Below are positions 7,788 to 16,425 of a stretch of 35,730 bases of DNA, in pieces (within the stretch, counting starts at the first letter, position 1; the number at the start of each line of letters is the position of its first letter). This DNA comes from Rhodocyclaceae bacterium. GTDB lineage: Bacteria; Pseudomonadota; Gammaproteobacteria; Burkholderiales; Rhodocyclaceae. A program made the translations under genes and the position numbers. The stretch covers positions 1 to 35,730 of the forward strand of contig JAABQX010000017.1 of NCBI GenBank assembly GCA_011391215.1, read 5' to 3'. The notes beneath the pieces are model-generated. The model was given only the letters and a program-made list of their open reading frames with translations. It searched no databases and was not told where the DNA came from.

Positions 7788-9929
7788 ATGAGCGAACCCA
7801 TCCCCGTGCTCGTGACCCAGGACACACCTGATTTGGATGGCGCCCGTAAAATGTGTGCAACGGTATGCAATGTGCCGGGGGCATGCAAACTGGCCGCGCA
7901 GGCGCAGATCCTCGACCAGATCCACGAGTCAGTCATCGCCATGGATCTGGAGGGCTTCATCACCGGCTGGAACAAGGGGGCGGAACAACTGTTCGGCTAC
8001 AGCAGCACAGAGGCCATCGGCAAACATATCCTGTTCCTTTATGCCGACCCGGATGCCGACGACGACAGTGAAGGATTTCAAGACGCCTTCCTCGAGCGTG
8101 GCGGCCGGGAACTGGAGGTACGCCGCCGCCGCAAGTCAGGCGAGATATTCTGGGCCAGTCTGCAGCTTTCCTTGATACGCGACGAGTTGGGGCAGCCCAG
8201 CGGGATGATCGGCTACCTCTCGGACATTACCGCACGGGTCGAAGCCGAAAAGATCATGCGCTTGCAATCGCGCATTTTCGAGCACAGTGAGGAAAGCATC
8301 CTCATTACCAGTAGCGATCGTTGCATCATCTCGGTTAACCCGGCGTTCACCGAAATCACCGGCTACTCTGCTCCAGAGATCATCGGCAAGTCAGCGGAAA
8401 TCCTGCGCTCCGACCAGTATTCCGCCAGGTTCTACGACGACATCTGGTCGCACGTCGACCAGGACGGCAGCTGGCAAGGCGAAGTCTGGACGCGCCGCAA
8501 GAATGGCGAAGATTTCCCCAGCTGGGCCTCGATCGGCCTGGTGCGCAATCAGGATGGTCAGATCAATAACTATTTTTCCATCTTCACCGACATCTCCGAG
8601 CGCAAGCGAGCCGAGGAGCGCATCAATTACCTCGCTTATTACGACGAGCTGACCGGCCTGCCGAACCGCTCGCTGCTCTACAAGCTGATCGACCAGGCGC
8701 TGGTCGAGGCGCGGCGCAATCGGCTGCATGGCGCCATCCTGTTCATCGACCTGAACCGCTTCAAGCCGGTCAATGACAGCCTCGGTCACAGCGTCGGCGA
8801 CCGTCTCCTGCAAGAGGTGGCGCAACGCCTGCGTAGCGCCGTGCGTACCGAAGATGTCGTAGCGCGTTTGGGCGGTGATGAATTTATCGTTGCGCTGTTC
8901 GACATTACCCGCCGCGAACACGCTGCCGTGGTTGCCCAGAAGGTGCTGGCAGCGCTCGACCCACCTTGCTGGATTGATGAGCACGAACTCAAGGTGGGGG
9001 CCGCGATCGGCATCAGCATCTATCCACGCGACGGCTTCAACACCGAATCCCTGCTGCGCATGGCCGATATCGCCATGTATCGCGCTAAGGAAAGTGGGCA
9101 GGATGGCTATGCCTTCTACAGTCACGAGATGAACCAGCGCGCGATTGACCGGCTCAAGATAGAGTCCGGCCTGCGTCACGGCATCGAACACGATGAACTG
9201 CTATTACATTACCAACCCAAGGTCGATATAGCGAGCGGCCGCATCGTCGGCGCCGAGGCGCTGGTGCGCTGGAATCACCCGACACGCGGCCTGGTGCCGC
9301 CCGGCGAATTCGTGCCTATCGCAGAGGAATCGGGGCTCGTGGTGCGCCTGTCCGCCTGGGTACTGGAAGCGGCATTGCGCCAGGCGCGCCTCTGGCTGAC
9401 CGCCGCCATGCCCGCCGTCAAGATTGCCGTCAACCTCTCAGCCCGCGACTTTTCCCCCGGCCTGGCCGAGCGCATACAGGCCATGCTCGCCAGCCATGGC
9501 GTGCAGCCTGAATGGCTCGAACTCGAGATCACCGAAGGCATGCTCACGCACAGCAGCGATGACGTGATCACCATGATGGACGCGCTGACTGCGCTGGGCG
9601 TCAGCCTGTCGCTCGACGATTTCGGCACTGGCTATTCCAGCCTGTCCTACCTCAAGCGCTTCCCCATCGATACCCTGAAGATCGATCGCTCATTCATCAT
9701 CGGCATCCCCGGCGACGGCAATGATTGCGCCATTGCCGGCGCCATCGTCAGCATGGCGCAACGCCTCGGCCACCGCGTCATCGCCGAAGGCGTCGAGACA
9801 CGCGACCAGCTGGAATTCCTCAGAAGCCTGGGCTGCCAAGAAATCCAGGGCTATTACTTCTCCCCGCCCGTACCGGCGGATCAGTTCGAAGCGATGGTGC
9901 GCGAGGGCCGCACGCTCAAGAAAGACTGA
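7788..9929 (+). CDS. PAS-PAS-GGDEF-EAL bifunctional c-di-GMP enzyme
   Basis: A 713-residue cytosolic signalling protein with no membrane segment. Order: a short Cys-containing N-terminus (C23, C27, C33), PAS1 (about 40-150), PAS2 (about 155-272, with the PAC-type end YFSIFTDISERKRAE), GGDEF (about 280-445), EAL (about 460-705). The GGDEF signature is intact at 362-366 and the RxxD inhibitory site (R353-T-E-D356) sits exactly five residues before it, so active diguanylate cyclase with product inhibition is plausible. EAL is intact: E490-A-L, NLSARDF, ELEITEGML, LDDFGTGYSSLSYLK, KIDRSF, AEGVET, so phosphodiesterase activity is also plausible. PAS ligands are not evident. It follows the HDOD gene by 12 bp and converges on the patB-like gene. 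Confidence 0.95.
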   Translation: MSEPIPVLVTQDTPDLDGARKMCATVCNVPGACKLAAQAQILDQIHESVIAMDLEGFITGWNKGAEQLFGYSSTEAIGKHILFLYADPDADDDSEGFQDAFLERGGRELEVRRRRKSGEIFWASLQLSLIRDELGQPSGMIGYLSDITARVEAEKIMRLQSRIFEHSEESILITSSDRCIISVNPAFTEITGYSAPEIIGKSAEILRSDQYSARFYDDIWSHVDQDGSWQGEVWTRRKNGEDFPSWASIGLVRNQDGQINNYFSIFTDISERKRAEERINYLAYYDELTGLPNRSLLYKLIDQALVEARRNRLHGAILFIDLNRFKPVNDSLGHSVGDRLLQEVAQRLRSAVRTEDVVARLGGDEFIVALFDITRREHAAVVAQKVLAALDPPCWIDEHELKVGAAIGISIYPRDGFNTESLLRMADIAMYRAKESGQDGYAFYSHEMNQRAIDRLKIESGLRHGIEHDELLLHYQPKVDIASGRIVGAEALVRWNHPTRGLVPPGEFVPIAEESGLVVRLSAWVLEAALRQARLWLTAAMPAVKIAVNLSARDFSPGLAERIQAMLASHGVQPEWLELEITEGMLTHSSDDVITMMDALTALGVSLSLDDFGTGYSSLSYLKRFPIDTLKIDRSFIIGIPGDGNDCAIAGAIVSMAQRLGHRVIAEGVETRDQLEFLRSLGCQEIQGYYFSPPVPADQFEAMVREGRTLKKD

Positions 9930-9930
9930 A

Positions 9931-9975
9931 GCCGTACCCCATGCGGGGCATTTCATCCCGCCGGCGCCGACTTTT
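9931..9975 (+). repeat. Dispersed repeat, long variant, copy 4 (fills a convergent gap)
   Basis: A 45-bp variant: GCCGT, then a 21-bp internal segment starting ACCCCATGCGGGG (hairpin CCCC/GGGG), then CCCGCCGGCGCCGACTTTT. It begins 1 bp after the stop codon of the GGDEF-EAL gene and ends inside the TAA stop of the opposite gene (9974-9976), so it makes up the whole intergenic space. It could serve as a terminator, but the hairpin is not next to the T-run. It differs from copy 7 by one base and one T over 44 bp. Confidence 0.92.
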
Positions 9976-11107
9976 ACAGCGACGCACAAGCGCTGGCAAT
10001 GCGCGTCAACGCCTCGTCGAGTAGGGCGCGCGGGGTACCAAAATTAAGCCGCACATACTGCACATAGGCATTCCCCGGACCAAAGTCGGCACCATCAGAA
10101 AATCCCACGCCCGCCTGCTCAAAGAAGTTTGCAGGCCGTTCGATTCCCAATTCGCGGCAGTCGATCCAGGCCAGGAAGGTCGCTTCCACACGTTCCATCG
10201 ACAAGCCGGGTAGCTTATCGATTGCCTGCTCGACGCGCACCGCATTACCGCGCAACGTGTCGAGCAGATTCTTGCGCCAGACACTGCCATGTCGATAAGC
10301 CGCCTCGCAAGCGGCCAGTCCGAGCACATTCACATGCGGCACGATGCCATGCATGACGGCACAAAAATTCGCGCGCAGGCGCACGTCCGGAATGATGGCG
10401 AAGGCACAGCCCAGCCCGGCGATATTGAAGGTCTTCGATGGCGCCATCAGGGTGATCGTGCGTGCCGCGATTTCCGGCGCGAGCGTGGCGAACGGCCGAT
10501 GCGCGCCGTTCAAGGTCAGGTCACAGTGGATTTCATCCGAGCACACCACCAGATCGTACTTTTCGGCCAGTGCCGCGAGTTGCCAAAGTTCATCTTCACG
10601 CCAGGCCCGACCGACGGGGTTGTGCGGATGACACAACAGAAACAGCCGTGCCACCCTCATCACCGCATCCGCAGCAGCAAAATCCCAGCCCCAGCCTGCC
10701 TCGTCACTGATCAGCGGCAGGGTCAGCAAGCGCCGTTGAGATTCAACAGGGGCGGATAAGAATGGCGGGTAAATCGGCGTCGCCGTGAACACCCCGTCAC
10801 CAGACTGGCCGACGGAGCGACAAGCCACATGCAGCCCTGACACCAGCCCCGGCAGCCAGACCAGCCAATCCGGCTCTATAGTCCAACAATACTCATGCGC
10901 GCAATGTTCAACCACCGCCTCGATCAGCGACGGCAAAGGCTGACCATAACCGAACAATCCTCCGACAACACGTTGCTGCAAAGCCTCGACCACCTCGGGC
11001 GGCGCGGGGAAATCCATATCGGCAACCCACAGCGGGATCACGTCACGGCCAGAATATTTCGCCCAACGCAACGAATCGGGAGGGGGATTAAAGTCATTTG
11101 GGATCAT
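9974..11107 (-). CDS. patB: MalY/PatB family PLP-dependent C-S lyase (cystathionine beta-lyase-like)
   Basis: A fold-type I aminotransferase-like enzyme of the MalY/PatB group, which cleave cystathionine or related C-S substrates. Typical landmarks are DSLRWAKYSGRDVIPLWVADMDF near the N-terminus, HPHNPVGRAW, the PLP-Asp in VVCSDEIHCDL, and the Schiff-base lysine (Lys 225) in MAPSKTFNIAGL. Length (377) is normal. I prefer the ATG at 11107; an in-frame TTG nine bases upstream is the alternative, and neither has a clear Shine-Dalgarno. Its stop codon TAA is supplied by the T-run of the dispersed repeat. The 121 bp upstream, shared with the divergent small ORF, shows no convincing promoter to me. 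Exact substrate is not decided. Confidence 0.9.
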   Translation of the reverse strand: MIPNDFNPPPDSLRWAKYSGRDVIPLWVADMDFPAPPEVVEALQQRVVGGLFGYGQPLPSLIEAVVEHCAHEYCWTIEPDWLVWLPGLVSGLHVACRSVGQSGDGVFTATPIYPPFLSAPVESQRRLLTLPLISDEAGWGWDFAAADAVMRVARLFLLCHPHNPVGRAWREDELWQLAALAEKYDLVVCSDEIHCDLTLNGAHRPFATLAPEIAARTITLMAPSKTFNIAGLGCAFAIIPDVRLRANFCAVMHGIVPHVNVLGLAACEAAYRHGSVWRKNLLDTLRGNAVRVEQAIDKLPGLSMERVEATFLAWIDCRELGIERPANFFEQAGVGFSDGADFGPGNAYVQYVRLNFGTPRALLDEALTRIASACASL

Positions 11108-11228
11108 CGCGGCCAAGGGTGGCTATTTGAAAAGATGGGGGAGAATTTAACCGTAGCGCGGCGAAACAAGGGGGATTTTGCATGTTTAGTGCATTTCCAA
11201 AGCCCGAGGATCGGATTATCATCTAGCT

Positions 11229-11582
11229 ATGCCTCTCGATCCCATCACCAGCGCAATCGTCAGTTCCATCATCAGCTCAGTCGTTGAGGGGATCTTGACG
11301 CCTGCGCCGGTAGAGCCGGCGATGGGCATCATCCGCAATCTCCCGAGTGAATCGATGATCGGCGATATGCTGGTGCCCCAGGACGGCCAAGTCAGGATTA
11401 GCGGCAAAACCTACCCGTTGTCACCCGGCGCCGTGGTACGCAACGAATTCAACATGATGATCCCGTCCATGATGGTGCAAGCGCCGGCCAAGGTGCGTTT
11501 CATGACTGACACGATGGGCTTTGTGCATCGCATCTGGATTCTTTCCGCCGCCGAGGCGCAACTGGCCTCGCAAACCCCCTGA
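11229..11582 (+). CDS. Small protein of unknown function upstream of phoH
   Basis: A 117-residue ORF that I do not recognise. It begins with a hydrophobic stretch rich in I, S and V (ITSAIVSSIISSVVEGIL) and then has a compact charged/hydrophobic body (KTYPLSPGAVVRNEFNMMIP, KVRFMTDTMGFVHRIWIL). There is no signal peptide cleavage motif, no cysteine and no obvious metal site. The second half looks like folded protein and codon use resembles its neighbours, so it is probably real. The same strand as phoH and a 103-bp gap holding repeats separate them. It may be a membrane-associated or amyloid-like small protein, but that is only a guess from hydrophobicity. An overlapping antisense ORF exists but is less protein-like. 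Confidence 0.6.
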   Translation: MPLDPITSAIVSSIISSVVEGILTPAPVEPAMGIIRNLPSESMIGDMLVPQDGQVRISGKTYPLSPGAVVRNEFNMMIPSMMVQAPAKVRFMTDTMGFVHRIWILSAAEAQLASQTP

Positions 11583-11614
11583 ACCCATGGCATGTCCAAC
11601 TGCCCGCCTGCCCG

Positions 11615-11638
11615 AAAAGTCGGCGTTGGCGGTACGGC
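11615..11638 (-). repeat. Dispersed 24-bp repeat, copy 5 (upstream of phoH)
   Basis: The minus strand reads GCCGTACCGCC then AACGCCGACTTTT, two mismatches from consensus. Intergenic, pointing away from phoH. It directly abuts a perfect 6-bp inverted repeat at 11639-11652. Confidence 0.88.
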
Positions 11639-11652
11639 GCGGGAACTCCCGC
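11639..11652. other. Hairpin GCGGGA/TCCCGC beside repeat copy 5
   Basis: GCGGGA, two bases, then TCCCGC form a perfect inverted repeat (stem of five with a four-base loop is more realistic). It sits between repeat copy 5 and the 11-bp direct repeats ahead of phoH. There is no T-run on the plus side, so it is not a standard terminator for the upstream small ORF. On the minus strand it precedes the repeat's C-rich half. Confidence 0.6.
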
Positions 11653-11658
11653 ATGAAG

Positions 11659-11685
11659 CCCGATTGAAGCTCGATTGAATCCCGA

Positions 11686-11691
<6 letters not shown>
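11659..11691 (+). repeat. Three tandem 11-bp repeats overlapping the phoH start codon
   Basis: Three units in perfect phase: CCCGATTGAAG, CTCGATTGAAT, CCCGATTGAAA. The invariant core is CGATTGAA. The third unit contains the TTG start codon of phoH at 11686. An 11-bp period is close to one helical turn and is not a multiple of three, so the three TTGs fall in three frames. It could be a protein-binding array, a translational element or simple slippage; the sequence does not say which. Confidence 0.85.
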
Positions 11692-12616
<925 letters not shown>

Positions 12617-12633
<17 letters not shown>

Positions 12634-13060
12634 GCTGGCGCTGGTGGTGCAATACGGCTGTAACGATGAACAACTACCCTCGCGGCCGCAAGTGCGTCGC
12701 TGGGTACGCGCCGCTCAGGAACACCCTTTCCGGGTCACCATCCGGTTTGTCGAGGCGGAGGAAGGCCAGACGCTCAACCGCGACTATCGCGGCAAGGATT
12801 ACGCGACGAATGTGCTGAGCTTTACTTACGAGACTGAACCGGTCGTGATTGGCGATCTGGTCATCTGCCTGCCCGTCGTGTTGCGCGAGGCTGCCGACCA
12901 GGACAAGCCCGTGGCAGCCCACATGGCGCACCTGATCGTGCATGGTATGCTTCACCTGCAAGGCTACGACCACGAGACCGGCAAGCGCGATGCTTCTCGT
13001 ATGGAAAATAAAGAGCGCGAAATTCTTGCCCGTTTCGGGATTCCCGACCCTTACCGATAA
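12617..13060 (+). CDS. ybeY: Endoribonuclease YbeY
   Basis: A 147-residue zinc-dependent endoribonuclease for 16S rRNA 3'-end maturation and 70S quality control. The family motif HGxLHLxGYDH is intact as [11 protein letters not shown], with Zn ligands H109, H113 and H119. [18 protein letters not shown] and [11 protein letters not shown] are typical. I start it at ATG 12617 ([14 protein letters not shown]), which gives the usual YbeY N-terminus; a longer frame from 12521 is only phoH shadow. The start lies inside the end of phoH, indicating translational coupling. It is followed by corC after 3 bp. Confidence 0.96.
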
Positions 13061-13063
13061 CCC

Positions 13064-13912
13064 ATGGACCCATCCCCTAGTCGACCGACACTGCTTGAGC
13101 GCCTCTCGCTGCTCCTGTTAGGCGAGCCCGAAGACCGCGAACAACTGCTGCAACTGCTGCGCAGCGCCCACGACCGCCGGCTGATGGATGCCGATGCCCT
13201 CTCGATCATCGAGGGCGCCTTGGCGGTTTCCGAAATGCAGGTGCGCGACATCATGGTGCCGCGCGCCCAGATGGATGTGATTTCCCTTGCCGACTCGCCG
13301 GAAAAACTCGTCGACTTTGTCCTCGAAACGGCCCATTCGCGCTTCCCGGCGATCGGCGAAAGCAAGGACGACGTGGTCGGCATTCTGCTGGCGAAGGATC
13401 TGCTGCGCTACTTCGCCGGCAAGGAATTTGACCTGCGCGACAGCTTGCGGCCGGCGGTGTTCATCCCCGAATCGAAGCGTCTGAATGTGTTGCTGCGAGA
13501 ATTTCGCGCCTCGCGCAACCACATGGCCATCGTCGTCGATGAGTATGGCGGCGTCGCCGGCGTAGTGACCATTGAGGACGTGCTGGAGCAGATCGTCGGC
13601 GACATCGAGGACGAATATGACTTCGACGAGGCGGCCGGCAATATCGTGCTCGACAACGCCGGCCATTACCGCGTCAAGGCCACCACGGAGATCGAGGACT
13701 TCAACACCACCTTCGGCACGTCCTTCCTGAATGAAGACTACGATACCGTAGGCGGACTGGTGATCCACAACCTCGGCCGTCTGCCCAAGCGCAACGAGGT
13801 TGTCGTCATTGACGGCTTGCGCCTGCAGGTGCTGCGTGCCGACAGCCGGCGAGTACACACCCTGCTGGTTGACGCACAAAAGGGTCTGGCGCTCGACACT
13901 GTCACACCATGA
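13064..13912 (+). CDS. ybeX: CorC/YbeX-type CBS-domain protein
   Basis: A 282-residue cytosolic protein with two CBS domains (about 62-118 and 128-185; signatures [14 protein letters not shown] and [33 protein letters not shown]) and a C-terminal CorC_HlyC transporter-associated domain (about 200-278; [18 protein letters not shown]). Relatives were first linked to Mg/Co efflux with CorA. In the ybeZYX-lnt operon YbeX has been tied to ribosome metabolism. The sequence has no transmembrane domain, as expected for the short CorC form. It starts 3 bp after ybeY and overlaps lnt by 4 bp (ATGA). Function beyond ligand sensing by CBS domains is inference. Confidence 0.94.
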   Translation: MDPSPSRPTLLERLSLLLLGEPEDREQLLQLLRSAHDRRLMDADALSIIEGALAVSEMQVRDIMVPRAQMDVISLADSPEKLVDFVLETAHSRFPAIGESKDDVVGILLAKDLLRYFAGKEFDLRDSLRPAVFIPESKRLNVLLREFRASRNHMAIVVDEYGGVAGVVTIEDVLEQIVGDIEDEYDFDEAAGNIVLDNAGHYRVKATTEIEDFNTTFGTSFLNEDYDTVGGLVIHNLGRLPKRNEVVVIDGLRLQVLRADSRRVHTLLVDAQKGLALDTVTP

Positions 13913-15468
13913 GGCTGCCGCCGTCCTTGCTGGCGGCACTGTTGGGCAGCCTCACTGTCGCCGGCTTCGCGCCGCTGGAAATCTTCGCCCTGCCTGTCGT
14001 TACGTTGGCGCTGCTCTTCCATCTCTGGCAGCGTGCTGCCAGTGCGCGTGCCGCCGCCTGGCTCGGCTTCAGTTGGGGTCTGGGCTTTTTCCTCAGCGGC
14101 GTATCGTGGGTGTATGTCAGCCTGCACGACGTCGGCGGCATGGCCGCGCCCATCGCCGTCAGCGCCACCCTGCTGTTTTGTATTTACCTCGCGCTATTCC
14201 CCGCGTTGGCTGGCTACTTTGCACGCCGTCTCCGTGTTGGCGGCGAGTCGGCTAATCGCCGTCTCGCCAGCACCGACTTTTTGCGCAACGCCTGGCTTTG
14301 CGCCGGCCTCTGGTCGCTCACCGAGTGGCTGCGCGGCTGGCTGTTCACCGGCTTTCCCTGGCTGGCGCTCGGTTATTCCCAGACGCCACCCAGCCCGCTG
14401 GCGGGTTTCGCCGCCGTACTCGGGGTTTACGGTGTCGGTTTCCTCGCGGCGTTCATTGCCGCCGCGCTGGCCCTGGGCTTGCGCCGGCGGGCTACCTGGC
14501 TGCTGATCGTGGCGCTGCTGGGCGGCGGCGTCTTGCTGCGCGGCATGGACTGGACGCAGGCTGCCGGCGCGCCCATGACGGTCAGCTTGTTACAGGGCAA
14601 TATTCCGCAGAGCCTCAAATGGGAGCCGGAGAAACTGCCGCTTTCCATCAACACCTATCTCGATCTGGCCAAGGAAAATCCGGCGGCGCTGACGATCCTG
14701 CCTGAAACCGCCATTCCGCTTTTCTTCGACGAATTGCAACACGATATCCGTAACGAACTGACACGTCATGGCGACGTGCTGATTGGCATCCCCATTCATC
14801 ATCGCGACGGCGGCTATGTGAATGGCGTAGTCGCCATGCCGGAAACTGCTGCAAATAACAGCGGATCTGCCGTACCCCATGCGGGGCATTCCATCCCGCC
14901 GGCGCCGACTTTACAAACCTACGCCAAGCGCCATCTGGTGCCCTTCGGAGAATATGTACCGCCGGGCTTTGCCTGGTTCTTCGATCTGGTGCGCATCCCG
15001 ATGTCGGACTTTTCCGCCGGCCCGGTCGTCCAGGCACCGCTTGAGGTCGCTGGCCAGAAAATAGCCGCCAATATTTGCTACGAGGATTTATTCGGCGAGG
15101 AAATCATCCGTGCCCTGCCGGCAGCGACGCTGCTGATCAATCTTTCGAACACCGCCTGGTTCGGCGATTCGCTGGCCCAGCCGCAGCATCTGCAAATTTC
15201 CCGATTGCGCGCCCTGGAAACCGGCCGCATGATGTTGCGCGCCACGAATACCGGCATCACTGCCGCCATCGCGCCCGACGGCCGTGTCCTTGCCCGGTTG
15301 CCACCATTCACCACTGGCGCATTGCGCGTAGAGGCGCAGGGTTTCGCTGGACTGACGCCCTATGCCCGCTGGGGTAATAGCCTCGCCCTGTTGGTGGCAC
15401 TCATTTCGGTTATGTATGCTGGTTTGCCGGCGTTCTTGAATGCTTATCGCCGTCGCCGGAGCCGGTAG
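13909..15468 (+). CDS. lnt: Apolipoprotein N-acyltransferase
   Basis: An inner-membrane nitrilase-superfamily enzyme that adds the third acyl chain to lipoproteins, required before Lol sorting. 519 residues: about six N-terminal membrane helices (residues 5-212), the periplasmic nitrilase domain (about 222-470) and a final helix near 489-508. The catalytic triad is present: E266 in LPETAIP, K340 in [13 protein letters not shown]390 in [10 protein letters not shown]. Two dispersed-repeat copies are read in frame: residues 117-124 (NRRLASTD) between helices, and residues 320-335 ([16 protein letters not shown]), an apparent extra loop just before the catalytic lysine. It overlaps corC by 4 bp and is followed by glyQ after 34 bp. 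Confidence 0.96.
   Translation: MRLPPSLLAALLGSLTVAGFAPLEIFALPVVTLALLFHLWQRAASARAAAWLGFSWGLGFFLSGVSWVYVSLHDVGGMAAPIAVSATLLFCIYLALFPALAGYFARRLRVGGESANRRLASTDFLRNAWLCAGLWSLTEWLRGWLFTGFPWLALGYSQTPPSPLAGFAAVLGVYGVGFLAAFIAAALALGLRRRATWLLIVALLGGGVLLRGMDWTQAAGAPMTVSLLQGNIPQSLKWEPEKLPLSINTYLDLAKENPAALTILPETAIPLFFDELQHDIRNELTRHGDVLIGIPIHHRDGGYVNGVVAMPETAANNSGSAVPHAGHSIPPAPTLQTYAKRHLVPFGEYVPPGFAWFFDLVRIPMSDFSAGPVVQAPLEVAGQKIAANICYEDLFGEEIIRALPAATLLINLSNTAWFGDSLAQPQHLQISRLRALETGRMMLRATNTGITAAIAPDGRVLARLPPFTTGALRVEAQGFAGLTPYARWGNSLALLVALISVMYAGLPAFLNAYRRRRSR
14258..14281 (+). repeat. Dispersed 24-bp repeat, copy 6 (lnt, first)
   Basis: Reads GCCGTCTCGCC then AGCACCGACTTTT, two mismatches from consensus. 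Sense orientation, encoding R-L-A-S-T-D-F in a cytoplasmic or periplasmic loop between predicted membrane helices of Lnt. Confidence 0.88.
14869..14912 (+). repeat. Dispersed repeat, long variant, copy 7 (lnt, second)
   Basis: A long variant: GCCGT, an internal segment with CCCCATGCGGGG, then CCCGCCGGCGCCGACTTT. It is almost identical to copy 4 (one C/T difference and one fewer T). It is in frame, encoding [15 protein letters not shown], between the catalytic Glu and Lys of Lnt. Confidence 0.92.
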
Positions 15469-15502
15469 AATTCGCGCTTCGCTAACTTTTGGCGGTAAAC
15501 CG

Positions 15503-16423
15503 ATGAAACCCACGTTTCAGGAAATCATCCTGCGGCTCCAGGAATTCTGGAACAAGCAAGGCTGCGCGCTGCTGCAACCCTACGACATGGAAGTCGGCGC
15601 CGGCACCTCGCACACCGCCACCTTCCTGCGCGCACTCGGCCCAGAGCCTTGGAAAGCAGGCTATGTGCAGCCCTCGCGCCGACCGAAGGACGGGCGCTAC
15701 GGCGAAAACCCGAACCGCCTGCAGCACTACTACCAGTACCAGGTGGTGCTGAAACCCGCCCCGGCGAATATCCTCGAACTCTATCTCGGCTCGCTCGAAG
15801 CACTGGGCTTCGACCTCAAGCAGAACGACGTGCGTTTCGTCGAAGATGACTGGGAGAACCCGACGCTTGGCGCCTGGGGTCTGGGCTGGGAAGTCTGGCT
15901 GAACGGCATGGAAGTCACGCAGTTCACCTACTTCCAGCAGGTTGGCGGTATCGATTGCAAGCCGATCACCGGCGAAATCACGTATGGGCTAGAGCGCCTG
16001 GCGATGTACCTGCAAGGCGTCGAGAACGTCTTCGATCTCGTCTATGCGCCCGGCCTCAAGTACGGCGATGTCTTTCACCAAAACGAGGTGGAGCAAAGCA
16101 CTTACAACTTCGAGCATAGTAACGTCGAATTCCTGCTGCATGCCTTTTCTGCCCACGAAGGCAACGCCAAGCACCTGATGGAGCAGAAACTCGCGCTGCC
16201 GGCCTATGAACAAGTCCTCAAGGCTGCGCATACCTTCAACCTGCTCGACGCACGCGGTGCGATTTCCGTCACCGAACGGGCGGCCTACATCGCAAAAATT
16301 CGTAACCTCGCGCGCAGCGTGGCGCAAGCCTATCTCGACAGCCGTGCACGGCTAGGTTTCCCGATGGCGCCAAAACCCTGGGCCGACGAAGTGCTGGCGC
16401 AGCTTGCCAAGAAGGCGGCCTGA
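15503..16423 (+). CDS. glyQ: Glycine--tRNA ligase alpha subunit
   Basis: The 306-residue alpha subunit of the bacterial alpha2beta2 glycyl-tRNA synthetase; it holds the class II catalytic core. Strongly conserved sequence: [68 protein letters not shown] and [21 protein letters not shown] start it at ATG 15503 (MKPTFQEII), the usual N-terminus; an ORF from 15440 would add 21 unrelated residues overlapping lnt. It is followed by glyS with a 2-bp gap, so the two subunits are made from one transcript. Nothing unusual is seen. Confidence 0.98.
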   Translation: MKPTFQEIILRLQEFWNKQGCALLQPYDMEVGAGTSHTATFLRALGPEPWKAGYVQPSRRPKDGRYGENPNRLQHYYQYQVVLKPAPANILELYLGSLEALGFDLKQNDVRFVEDDWENPTLGAWGLGWEVWLNGMEVTQFTYFQQVGGIDCKPITGEITYGLERLAMYLQGVENVFDLVYAPGLKYGDVFHQNEVEQSTYNFEHSNVEFLLHAFSAHEGNAKHLMEQKLALPAYEQVLKAAHTFNLLDARGAISVTERAAYIAKIRNLARSVAQAYLDSRARLGFPMAPKPWADEVLAQLAKKAA

Positions 16424-16425
16424 CA

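Noticed and set aside
10080-10097. Possible twelfth repeat copy (AAAGTCGGC followed by ACCATCAG)
   Set aside because: Only nine contiguous bases match the family and the rest diverges; it encodes conserved aminotransferase sequence, so chance is sufficient.
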